A stretch of 64,000 bases of DNA from Saturnia japonica (lineage: Eukaryota; Arthropoda; Insecta; Lepidoptera; Saturniidae), in NCBI GenBank assembly GCA_033032175.1, contig CM065334.1:8119705-8183704 (forward strand), in the 5' to 3' direction. The position numbers were made by a program, and so were the translations under genes. Of this stretch, positions 1 to 11,700 are shown one piece after another. The notes beneath the pieces were generated by a model. The model ran no database searches, was not told the DNA's origin, and was given only the letters and a program-made list of their open reading frames with translations. How positions within the stretch are numbered: the stretch's first letter is position 1; each line of letters opens with the position of its first letter.

Positions 1-1440
1 CAATAAAAATAGAATATAATATTCCGTACCGACGATCACCTATTCTTCTTTTTTTAAGGTGCTAGTAATTTTTATAAATATATGTCATATACAGAGTGGA
101 AAAAACGGACGCGACATGGAGGAAAAGTATATAAAATGTTGACGATATCAAATAATACTCAAAGAAAACATTATTTTATTTTTTGAAATTTATAACTGCA
201 TACACAGATTTTCTAAAAAAAAAAGCTACCCTATACCGGGAATCGAACCAACAAAAAATCGAAAAAACCAACATTCACTATATTATTGCAATATTGAATT
301 TTATTAGTATTATAGTAGTAACATACTACTAGTATGTTTTGTTTGTGTGATTTAGGCGATATAGGTCCCGACACTGTGATACAAGTACATACGTACATAT
401 ATACTTGGATTTGTTAACAAAAAAAAAAATCTCATAAAATAAAGTTATTATAATTATTGTTAAATTGTAGTTGTTATTCCCATTATTGTTTTATTTTTAT
501 AATTAATCTAAGTTTAAAATCTATTTCTATTTAAACTAAGTATTTAGTATAAGTAGAGAAAACATACTGTATTGCTATACTCTGTGATTAACTCAGTGAC
601 ATCACAGCGATTTAAAAGTTGCTGCGTTATTAGAATGCACTATTTTACGTGCACTTTGAATGTGTGCATTCTTTTGACAATGAGCTGCTTGCGGAGGAAG
701 TTCACTTGTAGAAATTATCAAGTAATGAAAAAGCGTTATAGGTAATACAATCAACTGGTTTTTGTTTAACTATCTTTAAAATAGTGTGACTCGAACTTTT
801 GTACACGTGTACAAATCTGGTCGTTATACCATTAGGCCAATTCAACGACGATCACAGTACTGAAAAGCAATAATTTCATTAAGTGTTTGTTGGCTTATTG
901 AAATTTTAACAATTATTTTTTTAATAATTTATTTCAGTTTTATTATTAAATTTTAATGATAATTGCACAGCCTACCGCTATCAATATGGTATCATTCCAC
1001 GACCACAGTGGTAAAAAGTAAGACATTCATTAACCGTTTAATGGCAAATTTAAAATTTTAACAATTATTGGTTAATTATTTATTTCAGTTTTTTAATTCA
1101 ATTTTTGTATTAATTGAACTGCTTATCACTATCAAGATGGTCTCATTCCTGTTTCATCATTTTGTTCTTATTGACTATTTTCAAGAATTTCATTATGTGG
1201 TTACAGTTTAAGTAATTTAACTGTTATATAGAAGTTGTTTGTAAGACTTTCTTTCGCTCTTTCTATTATATATGAGTGTATGTGTGAGTATGTGATAGTT
1301 TCGAGTTATCTCTGGTTTCTAGATTCAAGAAGACAAGTATAATTTATATAATTATACCGTGCGTGGCGGGTTTTATAAACCTTTCTAAGGTGGCCGCCAA
1401 ATTTAAACAAATATACACTTGGAGGTGGTCTCAGTAATTC
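1..1440. other. AT-rich gene-free stretch
   Basis: No coding exon is visible. Poly-A/T runs and short direct repeats dominate. A tRNA T-arm-like block (complement of GGTTCGATTCCCGG, about 230-250) followed on the minus strand by a T run looks like a SINE remnant. Two ~90-bp stretches around 890-980 and 1040-1140 resemble each other (both contain ATTTCAGTTTT and CTATCAA.ATGGT), so part of this is an old local duplication. Confidence 0.5.
783..846 (-). repeat. tRNA-like SINE head fragment
   Basis: Read on the minus strand, this contains an A-box-like TGGCCTAATGG and a B-box-like AGTTCGAGTCA at roughly tRNA spacing. I see no pairing acceptor stem, so it is more likely the head of a tRNA-derived SINE than a working tRNA gene. 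Confidence 0.35.
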
Positions 1441-1619
1441 AATCATTTGAATGAAGCTTACTTAGAAATGGCTGCTAAAAATAAATTTAATCAAGGTCTA
1501 CAACTAATGAATGAATCTTACTTTAGTGTGATGTCTGCATCAAAGGAAAGATAACAAGATTAAATTTTTCATCTGTTGAAGAACTAAACTCAAACAACCA
1601 TTAAAATAATATACAGCGT

Positions 1620-2800
1620 TGAATGTGGGCCCATGCAAACTGTATCTATTGTATGATCGAAGTACTTTGTGACTTTTATCGAAGACTACCCAAAATCTAT
1701 CCTCTACTATCCTCAAATCATCTTCATGTTTTTGGATCTAATGATTTTATACTAAAAATGAATAACAGAAAAGGAAATTTTGTTCCCAAAGCAAATGAAG
1801 GAATATTTGTGTGATATGTAGAGGAAAAAATAGAATTCATGATTAACTAACCTGAAAAAAATGTTGTTATTATCATTCGAGATGTGAAAGTATCTTTAAA
1901 ATTATACTATAAAGAAGAAAATGAAGTTATTAAAAAATTTCAAAGAGAACAGGAATGATCAGTACCGAAAGAAAAGAAATATGAAATACCTAAGAAAATA
2001 ACCAAACCAAGAGAAAAAACAAGAAAAAAAAAATATAGCCATTGAAATTATAACTAAATTGGAAAAGAAAACTGCTGCATCGCTACCCTGATCATTAAGT
2101 CACGCAGATAATGATGATAGTCAGGATACAGAACTATCAGAAGGAGAAGAACAAAATCAAGATACATGTATTGAAACTCATACCCCAGAGCATGAAATTC
2201 AATCTACAAGTTTTGACTGATCTGACTATACCGTTATTCATAAGGGCCCTGAAGCCTCAGATAGCTTTTCCAGCTTCATCGGAGATGATGTCGAAGAGAG
2301 AAGAAACTAACCTTATGGTCAAAAGACTATGTCCTACAGAAAAACAGAGATTCGAATTTTTCACGCGAAGAATGATAATAAGACCTCTCATGCTTGTTTG
2401 TTAATCCAGAAGAATATCTTACGTTATTGTGTTAATCTAACAATACTAAAGACAGGAGAATGGCATGAAGCCATGAAAGCTCACATTAAGAATGGGATTT
2501 GGACAACTAAGGAACAAGAAATAAAGGAGAGCATTCACCCAAAACAATTGTATAACTGCATTGCAAAGAAGGAGCAAAAACATGTTTTAATATTGAATGA
2601 TAATCAAGCTGCGCTACAGTTTTGCAAAAGTCTTATGGTTACAGCCAAGTCTAAACACATAGACTTGAAAATGCATCTTGTTCGTGTTTGCGTTAAAAAT
2701 GAATTATAAAAATAGTATACTGAAGTAGTGATAGTAGGAACTAAAGAAATAGAAGCTGATCTTCTAACCACAGGTCTGACAGCTCCAAAAATGGCTGAGT
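1620..2800 (+). pseudogene. Degenerate Ty1/Copia pol remnant
   Basis: Broken frames match successive parts of Copia-type pol. At 1623-1814 a segment containing LHVFGS, RKGNFVPKA and EGIFV resembles the end of the integrase region. At 2560-2700 a segment containing DNQAALQFCKS and KSKHIDLKMHLVR resembles the RNase H region, where Copia proteins have a DN...SKHID signature. At about 2730-2800 another frame reads like the usual C-terminal tail (EADLLTTGL). Stops and frameshifts separate the blocks, and the reverse-transcriptase core is missing or unrecognisable. No LTR pair was found. A dead retrotransposon copy. Confidence 0.7.
2238..2282 (-). repeat. Short Jockey-tail-like fragment
   Basis: About 45 bp (complement of the block holding AAGGGCCCTGAAGCCTCAG) matches a block in the Jockey 3' tails at 4,637-4,700 and 5,085-5,150. 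It sits inside the Copia remnant. Confidence 0.5.
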
Positions 2801-3057
2801 AAGGGAGAGAATGAGGCTGTGATAACCTGTCGAAACTCGTAAGGAGAAGTGTTGCAAAGTAAACGACCTTCTAAGGTCTGAGATTTATAAAAATACATTC
2901 TGTTGTTTTTTATTCAAATCTATGTCAATAATATGTATATGAATGCACGTTATTCACAATAAATATATGAGTATCAATACCGATCACCAAATAGCTAATA
3001 TCAAAAGTAATTATTATTACAAAAGATAATAGTAAAAAATATTTAACCATAAGTACA

Positions 3058-3235
3058 AGGCCCTGTTCTGATGTACGCGCGTCAGCACGCGTTGTCAAAA
3101 CGCATTAGCCATTCTATACAATACAAAACGCTCACATAAATGCGTGTAAGCGCGTGGTGCTTAGAAAACTATACGTCTATCTAGACGCCCTCGTCCAAAA
3201 GTGATGCTCTGACGCTTACGCGCGTCACATATTTA
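3058..3235. repeat. CG-rich inverted-repeat block
   Basis: This block is far richer in CG dinucleotides than its surroundings and is bounded by imperfectly inverted ends built on ACGCGCGT (near 3,076 and 3,217). It could be a small MITE; no clear target duplication was found. Confidence 0.3.
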
Positions 3236-3644
3236 TATTTCGTTGAGGAGGATTACGGTACATTTTTTATATTAACTATTTTTCTTTTTATAACACATTT
3301 ATTTTCGCATATTTTGTAGCTCAGCAACCATAAATACAATCTTTTTTTATTCATTGATGACATAGACAAACAGTGTGCTTACCATCAGAGATAGTACAGT
3401 CAATGTGCCGGGCAACTATGAAAAAAAGTAATGGGGTGTACATTATTATTATTCAACATATTTTAAAAGCATGGAAGTGTATATTACTCAATAGTACTTA
3501 ATAATAAAACATATGCTATTTTATTTACTACTATTTGTATACATGCAGTTTTGGCCCATGTAGTTATATATCATCGCTCTTGCAACACTTATTACAATTT
3601 TTCTCAAATATATTGTGGCGCTCTGTAGATTAAGAATTTCGCCC

Positions 3645-4725
3645 GATTGCATCCTCTGTTATGTGCTGCAAGCAAAATGTCTACGAGACACAAGCTTACG
3701 CTCTACAAGATGTGTATCCGACCGATTATGACATTTATCTGCGTTGTGTTCGCACATATGTCAAAATATAATTGGGATCGTTTACAAACCATCCAGAATG
3801 GGTTTCTTCACCGCCTTACCGGCGCCCCTTGGTATGTTCGTATGGAAGATCTCCATAGAAATATGGACCTTCCTTCGATACATGCCTATGCCACTCGCTC
3901 TTATTTCGACACCGCGTCGAACCACGCGAATCCCTTAATCAAAGCGGCAACTTCATATGTTCCCGACCCCAATGCCTGCCGGAGTAAACGCCGGCCGCGT
4001 AATATCTTCACTGAACCACTCGACCAAATCGAAACAGCTAACGCGTTCCACGCCACCGTCTCTCCAAACAGAGCGTGCCACCGCCCACGCCCTCGTAACC
4101 ACCGTTCTCTCCGCAGAGGACGGGCGATTAACTTCGCTCCCGCACACCCAGCACGTTCACCTTCTCTAGCGGCAACCCAAGCCTAGGTCCGTTCCTCGGT
4201 GTGAAGCCCTTGGGTCAGGCAGCCGCCCGCGCAATACAAAGTGACACTATACGTGCAACACTTAGCTACCCACACACATTACTACACACGTATGAACAAC
4301 ACACACGTGCACACCACATAGGTACATAGGTTCTGTAAGGGACCTTTTTTTTACTTTTTTTGCGCTAGTTAGACTAATGCGCTAGTTAGAGTAGAAAAAC
4401 CATTCTGATTATTAATTACACATACACATGGTCCACTCCTTCCTCCCAGGAGGAGGGGAACGTGCATATGAGTATATATTAGTTGTTTCGAATTCTCTTA
4501 GGATTAGGGAATTAGTTAGATTGCGTCCTTTTCGTATTCGCGACGACCGCCCGAGCCGAGGTTCGGCCACTCTGGCACCCTCGTGCGGGTCGTCACAAAC
4601 TTTCGCGGCTGAGTGCCCTAAGCGCTCGCCCCCAAGACCGGTGAAGCTGTAAAAGCCGCAGCGGCTCTGTTTTTGGATAGGGCCCCTAAGGCTAACAGTG
4701 TAGTCAGTTCAAAAAAAAAAAAAAA
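3645..4725 (+). mobile_element. Jockey-type LINE, 3' end
   Basis: The frame at 3647-4186 contains KLTLYKMCIRPIMTF, HRLTGAPWYVR and SYFDTASNHANPLI. These match the C-terminal end of Jockey-clade ORF2 proteins, after the reverse-transcriptase core. A GC-richer 3' untranslated stretch follows and the element ends in an A run at 4711-4725. It is 5'-truncated, as is usual for LINEs. The same 3' tail recurs inverted at 5085-5492. Confidence 0.75.
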
Positions 4726-5084
4726 GATTAAGAATTTGAGATTTAGGTCATTTGCAGCATTGCTAAACCGCCTAATTTTCCATGAGATTTCCTGTTTTTT
4801 GTACGATTCTCCTGATCTACTGATTTTATTAATATGTCTCCTGATATTTTGGTTTTGAAATACATACTTACCTACAATGTACGAAACACACAAAAAAAAA
4901 AACATATCTGTGTTTTATGACCAACTAATAATTTCTAACAGTATTAAGATTTATCTCTGGTATTAAGTTTTGAAAATGGGTGCCTACTTTAAAACATAAT
5001 ATTATCCTAACTCGATGTTACGGATTAAGAGATTTTTGCAATAAGCTTTTATCGATAGTCGATGCTGTATCTAGTTTTTTCTTT

Positions 5085-5492
5085 AAACTGATTTTATTAT
5101 TAGCCATAAGGGTCCTGAAGCCTCAGATAGCTTTTACAACTTCACCTGGTTTGAGTAAAATATGATGTTGTTGTGCATGCTTTTTTTTCTGACTGTCTAT
5201 ACTGTATTATGTATTTAGTAATCTGTAAGTATGGTCTACACTAACTAGCGTAAAAAAATTAAAAAATAGGTCCCTTACAGAACCTATGCACTTTTGTGAT
5301 GTGCACGAATGTATGAGCCTTATTGTGTGTAATGACTAATGATGTATGTTGGTAGCTAGTGATTGCAAGTGCATTATCACATGTATCGCGTGAGCGACTG
5401 CAAGACTCAAGGGCTCCACACCGAGGGAACGAACATAGGCTTGAGTTGCCGCTAGAGTGGGCGAACGTGACGGAATGTGTGGAGGAAAATTA
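5085..5492 (-). mobile_element. Jockey 3' tail, inverted copy
   Basis: Read on the minus strand, this repeats the 3' tail of the copy at 3645-4725 in the same internal order: the CTCTAGCGGCAA.CCAAGCCTA block, then GGTTCTGTAAGGGACC, then the GTGAAG.TGTAAAAGC block. It holds no ORF2 coding part. The two copies are tail to tail with ~360 bp between them. Confidence 0.7.
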
Positions 5493-5793
5493 CCGCTACC
5501 AAAAATATTAGTCAAATGTTAATACAAAATAAACAGTAAATTAAGTAGTATTTTATTTATACATATACTGATTTTTCAGACGTCTCCTGACTTTTTTACT
5601 CTTATTTACTTAATTTTGAAATTTTATGTAGGCAGCACTGGTCATTTTAGTTTGAGTGTACATGAGTGTATGTCATAGAGTAGAGTTGGTCTATGGAGTA
5701 GTGAGTAGAGTAATACATAGGGAGTGTGTGTCTACTGGAGAAGGCCGATAGATCAGTGAATTTTCGGAAAATAATAACTGAAAACATTAAAAT

Positions 5794-8700
5794 ATGAGTG
5801 TGAATAATGGTGAAGATAAAAGTATACCAACAAGAAGCAATGACGATGCCAACAGCCCTTGGTAAATACTAAACTTTTCGGAAGATTCAAAAAATATTTG
5901 TGAAATAGTGGTAATTTTTTGAAATGGCTGCCAGCTGATTTCTGGCGGTAAAGTTAAAAGGCGCCAAAACGAAAATAATATTTTTTCATTTTATATCGAA
6001 TTTATATTAAAAATGTATTTTATTTACGCAGGAAGAAGGCGCGATTGGATAATTCAACAAGAAAAAGCTGGAGTCTAATCGACAGGAAAACAAATTACGA
6101 GGTATGCTGACGTATCTTCCCGCTTTTTTACCGTTCCTTTTTTTTTGGTTATGATTTATATTTATCATAGTTTTAGCGATCTAATATTAATCTAGAGAGT
6201 TATATGCAAACATTAGTACGTTTAGGAGTGGGTTACATGTTAAATTAATACTTGGAAATATATAAAAACTATTTGAATTATAGATCTCGTAAATCTTTCC
6301 ATACCTATGCACAATTTTTTAATTTACATACTTTTCCAAATAATGACTTTCTACATCGAATCTGTATGATTAAGAACACATTGAGGTTTTATAAACTTTA
6401 TAATATGTAAATGTATGTTAGGTTTTAGCAGGCTGTATTGTTACTAATATATAATATAATATACCTATTAAAATATCATAAATTCGTTAAGCTTATTAAC
6501 ATTTGAGCTTAGCATCTTTATGTCTTTCGTCCTGTAATATCCTTAAATTCACATTTTCTATATAAATTATTCATTTATGTAAATTTATATCTTTGAAGAA
6601 GGTGACAATAAGGTAAAATATAAATAATACTTAAGCAATTTATAATATTTTCGTAATTCGCAATATCTATGTGTGCCTATTCTGTGTGATGTTGGTGAAC
6701 GGCCAATATCCATATGTTTTTAGTCTTTTGTCCCTATAATGTAAGCTCAGAATTGGTAATATGAGGCAAGCAAATTTATTTATTTTATAAGAAATCAACA
6801 GATCTTAAACTGAAACATGCAGCAATAAGTTGACATATTGGCTTAGTCTAAATGATTTCAGTTGTACTATAACATTCAAGGAGACAATTTTTAACAAAAA
6901 AAGAAAACCTACTTCAGTAATTTTGAGGAGAATTATAAAAAAGGACCACACTTGAAGTATTCCTTATCCAACAAAACAAGAAAATAGAATCAGCTGAAAC
7001 AAAGAAGTTCTTACATCCTTAAAAAATATACACTCAAATTGAGAACCTCCTTTTTTCGAAGTTGATTAAAAATGTACACAAAACTTTCTGGTTTAACAAT
7101 AGATTGTGAATAGGTTTTACAGGAAATGGGTGTCAGCTTGCTGGAGCCTGATGAGGGTGATGCCTGTGAAGCAGGGTCTTCAGGAATGGTAAGTTTGTAT
7201 TATTTTAATTCTCATACCTTCCATACCTACATAAATCACTCTGGTCTCCCAACGGACTAGGCAGAGACTGCATCCTTCCATTTGCTACAATTCTTCAACA
7301 TTCATGAACCATGCTTGTTGGTTTATAGTACTCTTGACCGGACCTTTCTTCAGAATATCTGCAATTTGATCTTCCTCTTCTAACATTTCCATTTACACTC
7401 GTCTTATAAACCTGTTTAGCCATTCTTCTTTCATTTATTCTCTCTACATGCCCAAACCGTCTAAGCCTCCATTTTTCTACTCTTCTACTATATCTTCTTT
7501 TCACACCACAACATTATTTTATCAACTTTTTTTCTCGTCATTCAATTTCACTCCTAACATATTATTATTTAATTCCTGGCAGATCTTATTCTATCAATTT
7601 TAGGGTTTCGTATCTCATAATGAAAAAAAAGGAGCCTTTATAGGATCATTCAGTCTGTCTGTAGGTTAAGACACTTTATAGAAAACGGCTTGTGGTACTA
7701 ATCGTATATTAATTTCATATACTAAGATCTTTGACCCTATGCTGCTGTAAATAAAATCAAGTTTCTATCTATCTATTTATCCACATAATAGTAATCAATG
7801 ATCCGGGTTGACTTTTTATCCAACTGCGAAAAAGTAGGGATATGTTGTTATCACATTAAATATTTTTTTGCAGTCTAGTTTTTTGTTCCCTTTTTAATAA
7901 TTTAGCTTGTTAATTTAACGCAATAATTTAAATATAAACAATAAGAGGTCTGGATGGTCATTGTCGTGTACTTTTTATTGGCCAGTTTTTCGAATATTTT
8001 GCTGAAGAAATTGAATACTACGCAAAAGCGATAACCAAGTGAAGTACCATCTTGACACATAAACGCGAATACACACAACAAACGAAACAAACAAGGTACA
8101 ATATAGGACGCCGGCATGAAGTGGATGGTATGTTTGCTGTTCGCGCACGTTCAACAAATAGAACATAACGCAGTGTAGTTGGAAAAATGTATTGCTATTT
8201 GAAAGGATATTTTTTTAAATTTAATTCATAAGTCACTAATACAGGTAAGAGATCAAAAAATAATAATAATTTAACTCTAAATACCTCTTTAAATCTAATA
8301 CCCTATGATATATGTGCGCAACTTTCATTGTTAACAAGTACTGATTATATGTAAATGGAGGGTGAAAATGTAACAATTAAAAATAAAACCAGTATATTAA
8401 GTGAGTTTTTAAATTTAGCAAGACTTGTGAATGATATGTCGTGTTCTAAATTAGCTTCATTATAACGCCAACACATTGTATAAATGGGACTATTCTCCAA
8501 TACATTGTTGCTGCAAGTAGAAACGCTAAACAATTGTTGATGCCTTATGGAGCGGATCGGCACTTTCATATTCACTGCCAAGAGTACCGTTGTTATACTT
8601 TGTGAAGTGTATATAGGTCTTGAAGATGTTGTTAATGGTGTTTCAGATCTTTATAGAGATGGCTATTACCACCCCCCCCCCCCCCCCCCCAAAAAAAAAA

Positions 8701-11700
8701 CAAAGTCGTACATAAAAATTGAAAGCTCAGGCTAATTTTGTAGTCAAAATCTACCTCAGATCTAATTCCAAGTAATTTCTATATCCGCAGTACCATCACA
8801 AACCAACAGTGAAACGCAAAAGGGATATAGAGAATGTCAATCCCAACGACAACACAGTGTCATCGACTTGTGTTAAATGCAGTTCGCGGAGCCTTAGGAC
8901 CAGAGCCAGCCCTGAGCCATCAGGGACGAAGAGTCCACGGTGTTTAGATAAAGGTTAGTCTACCATACGTCCGTACCTCATTGATCATGCCAGGTGGAGC
9001 ACTCCCTCGCTATACTATGTGGATAGGATTCTTCGAACTTATGTGTGTCTCTGTGACAAATGGCAGGAAACGTGACCAGTAAAAATGTATAACAAAGTTT
9101 TACGATACCTGTACTAATATAATAAAGTGAAAAAGTTTTTTGTTTGTTTAAACACGCTAATAAATGGAACTACAAGTCGGATTCGAAAAATTTGTATATG
9201 ATAGCTAGATTCTCGAAGAATAGTATAGGCTTATTATGCTATAGCTCTCAGCTAGCCTTAAATATTGATTTTTGTTACGTACATCGGAAGTCGAAGCTCT
9301 CCCGAACTGCTTTAACCGCGTGCGCTGGCGTAATGGTCCGTGATACGTAAATACAATGTTCTACAATAATATTGGTCCTTAGTATATCTAAAAAAAAGTC
9401 AGCGATAACATGTACCTATCTCTTATACATAAGCCACAATAAGTTATTTTGTGACAAAGATTTGTCGAAATAAAAAGTGATTTATAAGCATTATTTTTAG
9501 ACATGGCATATTAGTTCTTACGAACAAAAGTTACTTCATCCTGAACACAATTTTATGAAGTTACATTTTGCTCTTTGGACACATAGTTTAGGAGATAATG
9601 AAAAATTAAAATATTTTTGTAATTTGTGGACAGATCAATTATGATAGGCTACACAGGTGCGTTTGCGGCGCTGTGTTTGTCGTATAAAATTAACACGGGT
9701 GAAACCGTGGAGCACAGCTAGTTAACTAATAAAAGTTACATGGCGCCGGCTCGGTGCGGTTTAGGGAAGTGAAGTTTTTGTTTTTGTCACGATCAGTACA
9801 TCACACATTACGTCATAATCAGCATATTATTTTATGATTAAAAGTAAGGTAGTTTTGTCATTTCTTTTTTGACTTTAGTTATCAACTCATCACTATTCTG
9901 AAACAACATGGTTTAAATTAACCATTGTCCGTCTGTTGATATTAATGTCAAATACTATAGTCCGATAGTGCTGCAAAAAAAGGTATTAAACCACCATCTT
10001 GTTAAAGCTATGTTTCAAGATTACAACAATAATTAGAAAAAAAAAAATGCGCATGCACTACCGTTCTTATGATGAAAGTGAAACTTCTTAAAAAGGGAGA
10101 ATCGGGTAGCCTTGACTCTGTATTAGTTATTCAATGTATAGCTGTCTTTCTCCTTCTCTCTATGTTATATCTTTCTTCTCTCTCGTGTAACGATATGTGC
10201 GTAAACGTGACGCATCCTTGAAATTTTACTCTCAGTTCTTCAAACTAATTACAGTGACGGCAGAATTGTGGATAAACACAGTTGCTATTATATAAAAAAA
10301 ATGTTTAAAGCAACTTCAATGATTTTGAAGAGACCCCTTGTGTATCTTCGATGTTCAAAGTCCAATGCCAATTAAAGTAAAAGGTGGTCCATCCTTGAGG
10401 TCCAACAAAAAAAGAACCATATAAAAATTCCATAAAAAGGAGGAGGTTCTTAATTCATTTGTTGTTATTGTATATTTGTTTTTGGAACGAAGTTTCTTAT
10501 GGGGCGTTGCGGAGGGGTACCCTAGCCGGAAAAAAACATCCGTAACGTTAAAAAAAACATAACATACCATCACGCCTGTATTCCCCGAAGGGTTAGGCAG
10601 AGATGTACTAATGTACACCCAAAGTTCACTGAATATGTTTTAAGGTCCCATGTAATAGGGGGCGAGCCTATTGCTATTAATCGGGCACGAAACCAAACAC
10701 CGAGCTGCTAGTGACAATTTCATAGTTAAATTTAAATTTAAATAGTTGAATTTCATAGTCAAAAATTTATCGAGTTATATAATTAGAGAATTAGTTTCGT
10801 TTTTTGTTTAAATTTGTGTCTTGTTTTAGAAAAAGAATTAACATTTCGCGCAAATAAAAAAACTGGTCATGGAAAGATATTTTTACCTTTTTTGTTCGTT
10901 TCTTCTCAACAAACCCTTTCATTTAATACACATATCATGGGAGTACATAAAATAACTGATCGGCCATATTGGATTTAGAATGACGTCATTCGATAGTCAT
11001 CCAAAAGATACGTGTATATGCTAAATTTCAGCTCAATCAGTTTGGGATAACTGTTTTAAAATTATTAAATTGTAAGGTTTGACCAATACTTAACATGGCA
11101 AGTTTAATAAACGCTTTTCTGTTTGCAGCATCACCTCTTCAATCGAATGATCAGAATGTCAATGAAACATCATTATTGGAAGTGTATGTGGTAGATGAGG
11201 AAACTCCGCTAGGTCAATGCGTGAGCGCGGAGTACATGCCGATGTCCACTGGGCTTTGTTCCAGCGAGAAAACCCATACTTATACACGTGAGTTTCAATC
11301 TTCAATACATAGTATAAAAGAAAGTCGCTATCCGCGTCTGTCTGTTTGTCCGCTTACAGTTTCTAAACCACGCAACGGATATTTATACGGACTTCACTGT
11401 CATTTAGAGAATTTTTTACGGAAGGCTTGTATCCTACTAATATTATAAAGGCGAATGTTTGTGAGTGTCTTTATATGTTTGTTACTTTTTAATGCTCAAA
11501 TGGCTGGATCAATTTTGATGAAAATTGGAATGGCGGTAGCTGACAGTCTGGATTAACAAATAGATTATTTTAAAGGTTTTTTTAAAGTGTCTCTTAAATT
11601 ATACGCGGATGAAATCGCAGCGCACAGTTAATATACTATATTAGAATAAAGTTTTTATATAGTAGAGAAAATACAATGTTTTGTAATTAAGTCGTCAATA

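Noticed and set aside
783..846. Working tRNA gene
   Set aside because: Box-like motifs only; no paired acceptor or anticodon stems visible. The same holds for 25,617-25,700 and for the SINE heads.
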